The notes: generated by a model not told the origin, from the sequence alone. 64,000 nt of DNA from Fusobacterium varium (GCA_002356455.1 AP017968.1:1550001-1614000), one strand, 5' to 3'; positions 46,422 through 55,758 are shown, counted from the first letter of the stretch. Program-made: numbers and translations.

Positions 46422-47240
46422 ATGATTATGAAAGAAAGAAATGATATCATTGTAGTAAGAGGTGGAGGAGATATAGCCAGTGGAGCTATCCAAAAACTTT
46501 ATAGAAGCGGATTCCAAGTTCTTGTATTAGAAACAGAAAAGCCATCGGCAATTAGAAGAAAAGTTGCTTTTTGTGAAGCTATTTATGAAAATGAAATTGA
46601 AATAGAAGGTATAAGAGCTAAATATGTAGCTGATGAAAAAGAAATAGAAAAATGCTGGGAAGAAAATATAATTCCTGTAATGACTGATTCAAGAGGAAAA
46701 ATAATAGAAAAACTTAAACCCACAGCAGTAATTGATGGAATACTTGCCAAGAAAAATTTTGGAACTAAAAGAACTATGGCACCAATAACTATCGCTTTAG
46801 GTCCTGGATTTTCTGCTCCAGAAGATGTAGATATAGTAGTTGAAACTATGAGGGGACATAATTTGGGAAGGCTTATAACAGAGGGAACTGCCAGTGCTAA
46901 TACAGGTATTCCAGGAATAATAGCAGGAATAGGGAAAGAAAGAGTAATTTATAGTGAATTTAATGGATATATAAAAAATATAGAAAAAATTGGAAGTGTA
47001 GTAGAAAAAGGAGATATAATTGCTGTAGTAGGAGAGAATCATATCTATTCTCCAATTTCAGGAGTTTTAAGAGGAATAATAAGAGATGGATATAAAGTTT
47101 CTGAAGGATTAAAAATAGCAGATGTAGATCCACGAATAGAAGAAAAGGAAAATTGTTTCACTATTTCAGATAAGGCTAGGAATATAGGCGGAGCTGTATT
47201 GGAAGCTGTTCTTTATTTGAAAAAGATAAAGGGAGTATGA
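46422..47240 (+). CDS. yqeB: YqeB (EF2563 family), selenium-dependent molybdenum hydroxylase accessory protein
   Basis: A 272-residue protein with the family's N-terminal RGGGDIASGAIQKLYRSGFQVLVLE, a Rossmann-like loop. The middle holds MAPITIALGPGFSAPEDVDIVVETMRGH. The C-terminal half resembles a biotinyl/lipoyl-like barrel (GYIKNIEKIGSVVEKGDIIAVVG and YSPISGVLRGI). YqeB genes occur with selenium-dependent molybdenum hydroxylases such as purine or xanthine hydroxylase. The gene is followed by xdhC after one base. Either ATG 46422 or 46428 could start it. Confidence 0.88.
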   Translation: MIMKERNDIIVVRGGGDIASGAIQKLYRSGFQVLVLETEKPSAIRRKVAFCEAIYENEIEIEGIRAKYVADEKEIEKCWEENIIPVMTDSRGKIIEKLKPTAVIDGILAKKNFGTKRTMAPITIALGPGFSAPEDVDIVVETMRGHNLGRLITEGTASANTGIPGIIAGIGKERVIYSEFNGYIKNIEKIGSVVEKGDIIAVVGENHIYSPISGVLRGIIRDGYKVSEGLKIADVDPRIEEKENCFTISDKARNIGGAVLEAVLYLKKIKGV

Positions 47241-47241
47241 T

Positions 47242-48012
47242 ATGATAGAAGAAAAAATATTAAGTGAGGCATATAAAAGGATATCTCAAGGGAAAAGAGT
47301 GGCATTAGTAATGGTAACAGAAGCTGTTGGCTCTACTCCACGTAAGTCTGGAGCAATGATGGGAGTATTTGAAGATAGTATTATAGGCACTATAGGTGGT
47401 GGCAATATAGAGTATAAAGTTATTCAAAATGCAAGAGAACTTATAAATTCTGGAGAAAGTAAAGAGTTTTCATATAATCTTACCACTGATGACGAACTTC
47501 GCATGAATTGTGGAGGAAGTATGAAAGGATTTATAAAAGTTTTTGTTCCACCTCCAAAACTTTTAATATGTGGAGCAGGTCATATTGGTCAAAAACTTTT
47601 TAATATAGGGAAAAATCTGGAGTTTGACATAAAAATAATAGATGATAGAGAAGAATTAAAAAGAGATATGCCTGAACTGACTTTAGGCAATTTTGATGAA
47701 ATACTTAAAAATGAGGAAATAACAGATAATACTTATATAGTTATAGCTACAAGAGGCCATGTACTTGATGAAAAAGTTCTTGATTTAGTAAAAAATAGAG
47801 GAGCAAAATATATAGGAATAATAGGTAGTAAAAGAAAAATAACAAATTTAAAAGAAAACCTTGAAAAAAATTCTAAAATCAGAGATAATATATATGCGCC
47901 TATAGGACTAAGAATTTCTAATGGAACACCAGAAGAAATTGCAATTGAAATACTTGCTGAAATACTGCAAGTAAAGAATAATGGAGAATTAGTACATAGG
48001 TCACTTTTTTAA
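47242..48012 (+). CDS. xdhC: XdhC/CoxI-family molybdenum hydroxylase maturation protein
   Basis: A 256-residue protein with the XdhC N-terminal domain (VTEAVGSTPRKSGAMMGV, then GTIGGGNIEY) and a Rossmann C-terminal domain (LLICGAGHIGQKLFNIGK, later GIIGSKRKI). XdhC binds Moco and supports sulfuration and insertion into the hydroxylase. C in RMNCGGSM is the conserved cysteine. It starts one base after yqeB and is co-expressed with it. No hydroxylase structural gene is in the window. Confidence 0.93.
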   Translation: MIEEKILSEAYKRISQGKRVALVMVTEAVGSTPRKSGAMMGVFEDSIIGTIGGGNIEYKVIQNARELINSGESKEFSYNLTTDDELRMNCGGSMKGFIKVFVPPPKLLICGAGHIGQKLFNIGKNLEFDIKIIDDREELKRDMPELTLGNFDEILKNEEITDNTYIVIATRGHVLDEKVLDLVKNRGAKYIGIIGSKRKITNLKENLEKNSKIRDNIYAPIGLRISNGTPEEIAIEILAEILQVKNNGELVHRSLF

Positions 48013-48071
48013 ATTAAAAGGCATTAATATGTTGTCATATTAAAATAAAAAATATTTAGGAGGAAAAATCA

Positions 48072-48449
48072 ATGAAAAAAATAATTCACACTGAAAAAGC
48101 ACCTGCTGCTTTAGGACCATATTCACAAGCTATAGAAGTTAATGGAACTCTTTATGTTTCTGGACAAATTCCATTTGTTCCTGAAACAATGACTCTAGTT
48201 TCTGACTGTGTAAAAGCTCAGACTAAACAATCTCTAGAAAATATTAAAGCTATACTTGAAGCTGCCGGATATACTTTTAAAGATGTAGTAAGAGCTGGAG
48301 TATTCATTAAAGATATGAATGATTTTGCAGCTGTAAATGAAGTTTATGCTGAATATCTTGGAGATGTAAAACCTGCAAGAGCATGTGTTGAAGTAGCTAG
48401 ACTTCCAAAAGATGTAAAAGTTGAAATAGAAGTTATTGCTGTAAAATAG
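48072..48449 (+). CDS. ridA: RidA-family enamine/imine deaminase
   Basis: A 125-residue YjgF/RidA protein. The signature [21 protein letters not shown] contains the arginine that binds the substrate carboxylate, and the N-terminal [11 protein letters not shown] and LYVSGQIP are typical. RidA hydrolyses reactive 2-aminoacrylate made by PLP enzymes. It starts at ATG 48072 with TAGGAGG. C-ending and A-ending codons resemble those of the lysine genes, consistent with good expression. A strong terminator follows. Confidence 0.95.
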   Translation: MKKIIHTEKAPAALGPYSQAIEVNGTLYVSGQIPFVPETMTLVSDCVKAQTKQSLENIKAILEAAGYTFKDVVRAGVFIKDMNDFAAVNEVYAEYLGDVKPARACVEVARLPKDVKVEIEVIAVK

Positions 48450-48462
48450 TAATATATATTTT

Positions 48463-48506
48463 AAAATGGGGAGAAATCCAACAGTTGGATTTCCTCCATT
48501 TTTTTA
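48463..48506 (+). terminator. Terminator after ridA
   Basis: AAATCCAAC pairs with GTTGGATTT around a single A, extended by AAAATGG/CCATTTT with a small internal loop, followed by T-run ending near 48506. Confidence 0.88.
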
Positions 48507-48588
48507 TATTTAATAATTTTGGTTTTACTAGAATAAAATATATAAATATGATAAAATTAAAGAGATAAAATAAAAGGGGAGATTTTTA

Positions 48589-49356
48589 ATGCTGAAAGAG
48601 CTTTTAACTAGTGAATTTATTATTTTAGCCTGTTTATGTTTTATAGGAGCATTCATTGATTCAGTAGCAGGAGGGGGAGGATTAATTTCACTGCCAGCTT
48701 ATTTAGCATCAGGATTACCACCTCATATTGCTCTAGGAACAAATAAATTATCAGGATTTTTTTCTGGTGTAGGAAGCAGCATAAATTATGCAAAATCTGG
48801 AAAAGTTAATTGGGATCTTATGAAAAAATTAGCTCCATTTTCGTTTGTAGGAGCATTTATTGGAGTAAAACTTATAATAGGAACAAAACCACAATATATT
48901 AATTATATAGTATTTACAGCTTTGATAGTAGTACTTGCATATACACTGACTAATAAAAAAATGGGTCATGAAAGTACATTTACAGGACTGACTAAATCAA
49001 ATGTTACCAAAGGAATGATAATGGCTTTTGTTATAGGATTTTACAATGGATTTTTAGGACCTGGGACTGGATCATTTTTAGTATTTTTTATGATGAAAAT
49101 ATTTGGATATGATTTTGTAGAAGCTAATGGAGATTCCAAAATTTTAAATTTAGTTGGAAATTTTACAAGTCTTTTAGTTTTTGGAATCAGTGGAAAAGTA
49201 TATTTTCTTTATGGTATACCTATTTCAATAATAATGCTGTTGGGAGCTCAATGTGGTTCAAGATGTGCAATAAGTAAGGGAAGCAAATTTATAAAACCTG
49301 TATTTCTTATCGTAACTACAGTAACTGCTTTAAAAATGTTAAAGGAAATGTTTTAA
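48589..49356 (+). CDS. TSUP (TauE/SafE) family membrane transporter
   Basis: A 255-residue inner-membrane protein with about seven or eight helices and the two repeats of the TSUP fold: FIDSVAGGGGLISLPAYLASGLPPHIALGTNK in the first half and GFYNGFLGPGTGSFLVFFM in the second. Family members move sulfite, sulfonates, sulfoacetate or other organic anions. The start ATG 48589 has GGGGAG upstream. It is followed at once by the dha promoter and has no terminator of its own. Substrate unknown. Confidence 0.9.
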   Translation: MLKELLTSEFIILACLCFIGAFIDSVAGGGGLISLPAYLASGLPPHIALGTNKLSGFFSGVGSSINYAKSGKVNWDLMKKLAPFSFVGAFIGVKLIIGTKPQYINYIVFTALIVVLAYTLTNKKMGHESTFTGLTKSNVTKGMIMAFVIGFYNGFLGPGTGSFLVFFMMKIFGYDFVEANGDSKILNLVGNFTSLLVFGISGKVYFLYGIPISIIMLLGAQCGSRCAISKGSKFIKPVFLIVTTVTALKMLKEMF

Positions 49357-49369
49357 AATATCAAATACG

Positions 49370-49398
49370 TTGACAAAGAAGTTAAAATAGATTAAAAT
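49370..49398 (+). promoter_or_regulatory. dhaKLM promoter
   Basis: TTGACA (49370-49375), 17-base spacer, TAAAAT (49393-49398): near-consensus. It begins 13 bases after the TSUP stop. Confidence 0.7.
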
Positions 49399-49411
49399 TT
49401 AATAAATGAAT

Positions 49412-49486
49412 AAAGCTATGTGAATGGAGAAGCTTAAAGTAATTTTCTTATAGAAGTATGAGAAGATTATTTTAAGCTTTTTTTAT
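49412..49486 (+). promoter_or_regulatory. GlpP-type antiterminator/terminator in the dhaK leader
   Basis: The terminator pairs AAGCTTAAAGTAATTTTCT (49430-49448) with AGAAGATTATTTTAAGCTT (49461-49479), 19 pairs with two wobbles, then a T-run. The competing stem pairs AAGCT (49413-49417) with AGCTT (49431-49435) and uses the start of the terminator arm. The string GAGAAGCTTAAAGTAATT is shared with the glpF leader (26194-26210). Confidence 0.78.
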
Positions 49487-49508
49487 AAAAATTCAGGAGG
49501 TAAATTTT

Positions 49509-50504
49509 ATGAAGAAAATGATTAATGAGCCAGAGAACATTGTAGAAGAAATGGTTAATGGAATGCTTAAAGCTTATCCAGAATATCTGGAAAGAGTAAA
49601 AGATTTACCAGTTATAGTAAGAAAAAATAAAAAAATGGGAAAAGTAGCTTTAATTAGTGGAGGAGGAAGTGGACATGAGCCTTCACATGCAGGATTTGTT
49701 GGTTATGGAATGCTTGATGGAGCAGTAGCAGGAGAAGTATTTACATCACCTAGTGCTGATAAAGTTTATGAAGCAGTAAAAGCTGTAAATAACGGAGCTG
49801 GAGTTCTATTGATAATAAAGAATTACAGTGGAGATGTAATGAATTTTGAGATGGCAGCTGAAATGGCAGCAATGGAAGAAATAGAAGTAAAAAAAATAGT
49901 AGTTGATGATGATATTGCTGTAGAGAATAGCACATATACTGTTGGAAGAAGAGGGATAGCTGGAACAGTTTTAGTACATAAAATGGTTGGAGCAGCAGCA
50001 GAAAAAGGATATTCTTTAGAAGAATTAGAAGTTTTAGGAAATAAAGTTATTAGCATGACAAAAACATTTGGAATGGCATTAGAACCATGTATGGTGCCAA
50101 CTACTGGGAAATTAAGCTTTGAATTAGCTGATGATGAAGTAGAAATAGGACTTGGAATTCATGGAGAGCCTGGAACATACAGAGAAAAAATTCAATCAGC
50201 AAATGTTCATATAGATTATATTTTAGAAAAAATATTTAAAGAGTCTAATTTAAAAGAAAATGATGAAGTTGCTGTGTTGGTAAACGGGTTGGGAGAAACT
50301 ACATTAATGGAACTTTTTATAATTAACAACAGAGTATTTCAAGTTTTAGAAGGAAAAAATATAAAAGTAATTGATACAATTGTTGGAAATTATATGACTT
50401 CTTTAGATATGGGTGGATTTTCAATAACTTTAACAAAATTAGACAATGAAATGAAAGAATTTATAAAAGCTAAAGCAGATACTCCAGCATTTAAAAGATT
50501 TTAG
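49509..50504 (+). CDS. dhaK: PTS-dependent dihydroxyacetone kinase, DhaK subunit
   Basis: The 331-residue substrate-binding subunit of dihydroxyacetone kinase. GGGSGHEPSHAGFVG near residue 53 and the covalent substrate histidine in GLGIHGEPGTYR (near 218) are clear. The length matches DhaK (about 330), not the single-chain ATP-dependent kinase. It starts at ATG 49509 with CAGGAGG. It works with DhaL and DhaM, taking phosphate from the PTS to make dihydroxyacetone phosphate. Confidence 0.96.
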   Translation: MKKMINEPENIVEEMVNGMLKAYPEYLERVKDLPVIVRKNKKMGKVALISGGGSGHEPSHAGFVGYGMLDGAVAGEVFTSPSADKVYEAVKAVNNGAGVLLIIKNYSGDVMNFEMAAEMAAMEEIEVKKIVVDDDIAVENSTYTVGRRGIAGTVLVHKMVGAAAEKGYSLEELEVLGNKVISMTKTFGMALEPCMVPTTGKLSFELADDEVEIGLGIHGEPGTYREKIQSANVHIDYILEKIFKESNLKENDEVAVLVNGLGETTLMELFIINNRVFQVLEGKNIKVIDTIVGNYMTSLDMGGFSITLTKLDNEMKEFIKAKADTPAFKRF

Positions 50505-50515
50505 GAGATGAAAAT

Positions 50516-51133
50516 ATGAAATTATTGGAAGTAATAGAAAAGATAAGTGAAGAAATAATAAAAAATAAAGATTACCTTACAGAATTGGATAGAGAAATAG
50601 GAGATGGAGATCATGGTGTAAATCTTGCAAGAGGTTTTGAAAAGGTAAAAGAAGAACTTTCAAATATGCAAAATATGCAGTCTTTTGAGGTATTTAATAA
50701 AATGGCAATGATATTAATATCTAGTGTTGGAGGAGCATCAGGAGCTCTCTATGGAACTGCTCTGATGAAAGGAGCAGCTTATCTTAAAACTAAGGAAGAA
50801 ATAACTCCAGAAATAATGGCTGAAACATGGAATGAAATGATAAAGGGAATAGAAATGAGAGGAAAGGCTGTATTAGGAGAAAAAACTATGCTGGATACTC
50901 AAATCCCTGCTTATGAAGCCTTTAAAATAAAAGCTGATGCTGGAGCAAATATCAGTGAATGTTTTGAATTTGCAGAACTTAAAGCAAAGTCTGGAATGGA
51001 GGCTACAAAAGACATAGCAGCTACAAAAGGAAGAGCAAGTTATCTGGGGGAAAGAAGTATAGGGCATCTTGATCCAGGTTCTGTTTCATCCTATTTAATT
51101 ATAAAAACTATAACTGATGAATTGAAAGGATAG
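50516..51133 (+). CDS. dhaL: Dihydroxyacetone kinase, ADP-binding subunit DhaL
   Basis: A 205-residue helical barrel. The magnesium/ADP-binding aspartates appear in LDREIGDGDHGVNLARG (near residues 25-41), and SVGGASGALYGTALMKGA and GRASYLGERSIGHLDPGS are family signatures. DhaL holds ADP as a permanent cofactor that is rephosphorylated by DhaM. It starts 11 bases after dhaK with TTAGGAG and its end abuts dhaM. Confidence 0.96.
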   Translation: MKLLEVIEKISEEIIKNKDYLTELDREIGDGDHGVNLARGFEKVKEELSNMQNMQSFEVFNKMAMILISSVGGASGALYGTALMKGAAYLKTKEEITPEIMAETWNEMIKGIEMRGKAVLGEKTMLDTQIPAYEAFKIKADAGANISECFEFAELKAKSGMEATKDIAATKGRASYLGERSIGHLDPGSVSSYLIIKTITDELKG

Positions 51134-51141
51134 TGATTATT

Positions 51142-51537
51142 GTGGTGGGAATGGTAATTGTATCTCATAGTAAAAAACTTGCTAATGAAATAATTGAACT
51201 GTGCAATGAGATGAAAAAGTATGACTTTCCTGTTGTAAATGGAAGTGGAACCTCAGGAAATCATTTAGGCTCAGATCCTATGATTGTTAAAGAAGCTATA
51301 GAAAGTGTCTATTCAGAGGAAGGAGTTTTAATCTTTGGTGATATAGGAAGTTCAATTTTAAATAGTGAAATGGCTATAGAATTTTTAGATGAGGAATATA
51401 ATAGAGCTAAAATAAAAATAGCTGATGCACCTATAGTGGAAGGAACACTTATAGCTATGGCTATAAATGATGGAAAAACTTCCTTAGAAGACATATTGGA
51501 AGAATTGAAAGATTTGAAAAACTTTAATAAAGTCTAA
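51142..51537 (+). CDS. dhaM: Dihydroxyacetone kinase phosphotransferase DhaM (EIIA-Man-like)
   Basis: A ~131-residue EIIA-mannose-type domain. The phosphorylated histidine is in VIVSHSKKLA at the N-terminus, and FGDIGSSILNSEMA and ADAPIVEGTLIAM are conserved. There are no HPr or EI domains fused, so it takes phosphate from the general PTS. The start is uncertain: GTG at 51133, 51142 or 51145 and ATG 51151 are in frame, and MVGMVIVSHS (from 51142) fits family length best. It is last in the dha operon, followed by a strong terminator. Confidence 0.93.
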   Translation: MVGMVIVSHSKKLANEIIELCNEMKKYDFPVVNGSGTSGNHLGSDPMIVKEAIESVYSEEGVLIFGDIGSSILNSEMAIEFLDEEYNRAKIKIADAPIVEGTLIAMAINDGKTSLEDILEELKDLKNFNKV

Positions 51538-51540
51538 ATT

Positions 51541-51592
51541 AAAAAATCTCTCTTAGAAATTATTTAGTTTCTAAAAGAGATTTTTATTTTGC
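51541..51592. terminator. Terminator between dhaM and the convergent fusion gene
   Basis: AAAAATCTCT with TTAGAAA pairs with TTTCTAA and AGAGATTTTT around a short A/T loop. A-run on one side and T-run on the other allow action on both strands. Confidence 0.85.
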
Positions 51593-51606
51593 TTTATAGA
51601 TTTTAA

Positions 51607-54600
51607 CTACTGTTTTTCAGCTATTTTTTTAACTTTTACATAATCTATTTTTCCAGTACCAAGTAAAGGCAATTTATCTACTGTAACAATTTTTTTAGGC
51701 ACCCATAATTCACTGTAAAGCTTTTCCTTAAAATAATTTAACATTTCTTTACTGTTGATATTATCTTTTTCTGTAACTAAAACTAACTGTTCACCTTTTT
51801 TTTCATCAGGAATAGAAGTAACAACACTAGGGAAGTCTTTAATGTAATCATTTATTATTTCTTCTACAGCAGTAAGAGAAACCATTTCACCAGCTATTTT
51901 AGCAAATCTTTTGGCTCTTCCCAAAATAGTGACAAATTTATTTTCATCAATATCTACAATATCTCCAGTATCATACCAGCCATCTTCAGGTTGAACTATT
52001 TTTCCATCTTTTAGATAACCAAGCATAATATTTTTACCTTTTATCCATAATCGTCCACCTTTTTCTATTCCTGGAACAGATTCAAGCTTATATTCTATAT
52101 CAGGTAAAAGCCTTCCAACACTTCCTCTTTTTTGATACATAGGAGTATTTACAGCAATAACTGGACTGGCTTCTGTTACTCCATATCCTTCCAAGACTCT
52201 TACTCCAAATCTTTCCATCCATTGATAGTAGGTAGAATCTTTTAATTTCTCTGCTCCTACCATTGCATATTTTATATTATAAAAATCATAAGGATTAGCC
52301 TGTTTAGCATATCCATTAAAAAATGTATCAGTTCCACATAAAATTGTAGCATTAGAATCATAAACTAACTCTGGAACTATCTTATAATGCACAGGAGAAG
52401 GATAGAAGAATACTTTTATTCCTGAAAGAAGCGGCAGTATAGTTCCAACTCCAAGTCCAAATGAATGGAACATAGGAAGTGCATTAAACATAATATCCTG
52501 ACTTGTGAAAGAAAATAATGAAGACATTTGAAATCTGTTTGCCTGTAAATTTTCATGACTTAAAAGTACAGCTTTTGGAATTCCTTCAGATCCTGATGTG
52601 AAAAGAATAGTACAAGGATCATTATAATTTGTTTGAGGAATTTTTTTCAAAAAGTAATTAAAAAATCCAGATAATTTTGTAGACAGATTTATTTTTGCTT
52701 GAAATTCTTCTAAATAAATAATTTTTACTCCATTTTCTTCTAAAGTTTTAATAAGATCTTCTAATTGAAGCATTTCTATCATTCTTTTAGCTGTGATGAC
52801 TGTTGATATTTCAGCAGTTTTTATACAGGATAATATTTGGCTTTTTCCCTGTGTAAAGTTAATCATAGCAGGAATTTTACCATTAGACTGTAATCCAAAG
52901 AAAACTAAAGCATTTATTATGGAATTGGGAAGTATTAATCCAATATTTTTTTCTTTGAAATTTCTTTTTACAGCTTCTCCAATAACATATGATTTTAATA
53001 TAAAGTTTTTATAACTCATTGGTTGTCTGGCAATATCTTCTACAATTATATGTTTTTTACCATGTATTTTAACAGCATTTAATAATGACTTGAAAATATT
53101 TTCTTTTACTGGAGAAGATTTAAAAATCATAGAAGTCATGATTTCATAAAGTTGATCTCCAATTTTTTCCCTTTTTGCACTTCCTTTATCTCCTTCAGAT
53201 AATTTTATTTTAGTTGGTGGAAGCATAGTAATCTTTATTCTAGGAAATAATTTAGTTTTAAATTTAGTTTTTAAATATGAAAATTTTGAATATTGAGCAC
53301 CATCTATTCTAATAGGTAAAATATTAGCATTAGCTTTTAAAGCAACAACTCCAGCTCCTTCATACACTTTCATCAAAGAACCTGTTACAGTTATCCTTCC
53401 TTCTGGAAATATAATACATTTTTCATTATTTTTTAATTCATTAATAAGCTGTTTTAATGCCAAAGGGTTTGTAGGATCAATTGGATATAACTTTACCACT
53501 GGTTTAAATATTCTGATCCACCATTTTTTAGAAATTGTTGTGTTAATTGCAAATATCAATTTTTCTGGCATGAATGAAGCAACAAGCAGTCCATCTAATA
53601 AAGATGTATGGTTTGCTATTATAAGAACTCTTTTTCCAGCTTTTTCATAATTTTCAAGTCCAGTAACCTCCATTTTAAATATTAGAGACAGAATACTCTG
53701 TGCCATAGACCTAGGGAGAGCATCTGGAATAATAGTAAGTATATACAGAGATACACATAGACAAATGATAGATATTAAGAAAAATATATCTGATATAATA
53801 AAACCTATCTTAAAAAGACCAAGGACAAGAGCAGAGAAAATTACTATTCCAACAGCATTCATTATATTATTTCCAGCTATGATAGTAGCAAGATATTTTT
53901 TAGGTGCTTTATTTTGTAAAAAAGCATTTAAAGGAACAATATACATTCCACCAAAAAAAGCAAGGAAAAACAATATAAAAGATATTTTTATTCCTGGAAT
54001 TGATTTAAAAAATGCAACTGTTCTTATTTGACTGTCAGGAGTAATATAATCTTTAGTAAAAAGATAAAGGAAAAAAGTAGCAATCCCAATCCCAATAGAA
54101 CTTAAAGGAACAAATGTAGGATGGACAATTCCTCTCATAACTTTTGTACATACAAAAGTTCCAGCGGCCATACCTAAAGAAAATATAAACATAAATACAG
54201 CAACAGCATTTCTTGAAAGTCCTAATAAATCACTGCACATAGGATAAAGCTGAGTAAGAATAACTGCACCAAGTGCCCAAAACCATGAAAGCCCTAAAAT
54301 AGTTATATAAATACTTCTTATTTCAGATATTTTTTTTAATGTCAGCTTTATAGTTTTAAATATGTTGAAACTCATGGATAAATCAGGTCTTGGAGCTGGA
54401 GCAGATGGTATTTTAAAACTGCTGAGCATACCAAGCAAAGAGCAGAATACAAGTATTCCAACAGTTATATTAGGAGAAGTAATATGAGCTCCTAATATAG
54501 TTCCCATTAATATTGAAAAATATGTAGCTCCATCTATTATGGCATTTCCTTCTATTAATTCACATTCTTCAAGATGCTGAGGAATAATGGAATATTTAAC

Positions 54601-54963
54601 AGGGCCAAAAAAAGCAGACTGTATACTCATAAAAAATAGTATAATGATAAGTCCGTAATAAAACTTAAAAAAAACAGCAACAGCAGTTAAAATCATCAGT
54701 ATAAATTCTACACATTTTAAAATTTTAGCAATTTTATCTCTGTGGTATTTATCAGCTAACTGACCAGCTGTAGCAGATAAAAAGAAAAAAGGAAGAATGA
54801 AGAGAATAGAAATAAAATTCAGCAGCATTCCTTCATGATCTCTGTTTAATGTAAGATTATAAGTAATAAAAGCCATGATAGCGGTTTTTAACATATTATC
54901 GTTAAAAGCTCCAAAAAATTGAGTTATAAATAAAGGCCAAAATCTTTTATTTTTTAACAGCAT
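51607..54963 (-). CDS. Fused lysophospholipid transporter, acyltransferase and acyl-ACP synthetase (LplT-PlsC-Aas type)
   Basis: A 1,118-residue three-part protein. Residues 1-410 are an MFS transporter like LplT with about 12 helices (WPLFITQFFGAFNDNMLKTA). Residues about 425-610 are a PlsC acyltransferase with NHTSLLDG (H-x4-D, near 450) and FPEGRITVTG. Residues about 640-1118 are an AMP-forming acyl-activating enzyme with FTSGSEGIPKAVLLSHENL (near 787), GYGVTEASPV and DGWYDTGDIVDI. In E. coli, LplT (about 397 residues) flips lysophospholipid inward and Aas (about 719) re-acylates it; here both are one chain. ATG 54963 has GGAGGA. Confidence 0.9.
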   Translation of the reverse strand: MLLKNKRFWPLFITQFFGAFNDNMLKTAIMAFITYNLTLNRDHEGMLLNFISILFILPFFFLSATAGQLADKYHRDKIAKILKCVEFILMILTAVAVFFKFYYGLIIILFFMSIQSAFFGPVKYSIIPQHLEECELIEGNAIIDGATYFSILMGTILGAHITSPNITVGILVFCSLLGMLSSFKIPSAPAPRPDLSMSFNIFKTIKLTLKKISEIRSIYITILGLSWFWALGAVILTQLYPMCSDLLGLSRNAVAVFMFIFSLGMAAGTFVCTKVMRGIVHPTFVPLSSIGIGIATFFLYLFTKDYITPDSQIRTVAFFKSIPGIKISFILFFLAFFGGMYIVPLNAFLQNKAPKKYLATIIAGNNIMNAVGIVIFSALVLGLFKIGFIISDIFFLISIICLCVSLYILTIIPDALPRSMAQSILSLIFKMEVTGLENYEKAGKRVLIIANHTSLLDGLLVASFMPEKLIFAINTTISKKWWIRIFKPVVKLYPIDPTNPLALKQLINELKNNEKCIIFPEGRITVTGSLMKVYEGAGVVALKANANILPIRIDGAQYSKFSYLKTKFKTKLFPRIKITMLPPTKIKLSEGDKGSAKREKIGDQLYEIMTSMIFKSSPVKENIFKSLLNAVKIHGKKHIIVEDIARQPMSYKNFILKSYVIGEAVKRNFKEKNIGLILPNSIINALVFFGLQSNGKIPAMINFTQGKSQILSCIKTAEISTVITAKRMIEMLQLEDLIKTLEENGVKIIYLEEFQAKINLSTKLSGFFNYFLKKIPQTNYNDPCTILFTSGSEGIPKAVLLSHENLQANRFQMSSLFSFTSQDIMFNALPMFHSFGLGVGTILPLLSGIKVFFYPSPVHYKIVPELVYDSNATILCGTDTFFNGYAKQANPYDFYNIKYAMVGAEKLKDSTYYQWMERFGVRVLEGYGVTEASPVIAVNTPMYQKRGSVGRLLPDIEYKLESVPGIEKGGRLWIKGKNIMLGYLKDGKIVQPEDGWYDTGDIVDIDENKFVTILGRAKRFAKIAGEMVSLTAVEEIINDYIKDFPSVVTSIPDEKKGEQLVLVTEKDNINSKEMLNYFKEKLYSELWVPKKIVTVDKLPLLGTGKIDYVKVKKIAEKQ

Positions 54964-55089
54964 ATATCCTCCAAAAACATAATTTATATTTAAAACTATA
55001 AATTTAGATATTTATAATTAAAGCTATATAGATATCTATTTAAGTATACATTATTTTTTCTTTTTTTAAAAGTATTCTTTACGTAAATA

Positions 55090-55758
55090 TTACGCTTTAT
55101 TATTCAGAATCTTTTTTCTTAATTTCCAGTCAGGCATATATTTCTCTACAAAATTCCAAAATTCTTTTTGATGATGCGGATATGGAATATGTGAAAGTTC
55201 ATGTAAAACTACATATTCAATAGCAGAAATAGGTTTTTCTACGAGATGAAGATTATATGTGATTATTTTTCTTGTAGTATTGCAGGAACCCCATCTGCTT
55301 TTCATACTTCTTATTTTTATTTCTTCAGGAAGAAAACCAACTTTTTTTCCTATATCTATAGTAAGATTTTCTAAAATAATAGAAATTTTTTCTCTAAACC
55401 ATTTTTCAAGAATCTTTTTTTTCTCGTCAGCTGATTCAGTTTTTTTACAATAAATATATATTTTTTCTTCATCCTGTTCTATAAAATTTTTCTCAGATGG
55501 AATAACTTCCAGGATATATTTTTTTCCAAGATAGAAAATTTTGTCACCATTTGCATAAGAAATAGGTCTTCTATTAGAATAATACTCATTGATAGAATTT
55601 ATTTTTTCTATTATCCATTTTTCTTTCTGCATAATCAGCTGCTCTATATATTTTTGAGGAACTCTTTTAGGTGCAGATATCACTACTTCCCCATTAGAAT
55701 TTATTTTTATTATTATATTTTTTATTTTTTTTCTTGTGACAGTTACTTTAAAATTCAT
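55090..55758 (-). CDS. YgjP-like (M48-type, DUF45) metallopeptidase
   Basis: A 222-residue cytoplasmic protein with zinc site H186-E-L-S-H190 and a downstream HHQKEFW. The RSMKSRWGSC (150-159) before it is the hallmark of the YgjP/WLM-like family. The start ATG at 55758 has a weak GGAATT-like site. The biological role of the family is uncertain; some members accompany restriction systems, but none is present here. It stands alone between the fusion gene and lepA. Confidence 0.88.
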   Translation of the reverse strand: MNFKVTVTRKKIKNIIIKINSNGEVVISAPKRVPQKYIEQLIMQKEKWIIEKINSINEYYSNRRPISYANGDKIFYLGKKYILEVIPSEKNFIEQDEEKIYIYCKKTESADEKKKILEKWFREKISIILENLTIDIGKKVGFLPEEIKIRSMKSRWGSCNTTRKIITYNLHLVEKPISAIEYVVLHELSHIPYPHHQKEFWNFVEKYMPDWKLRKKILNNKA

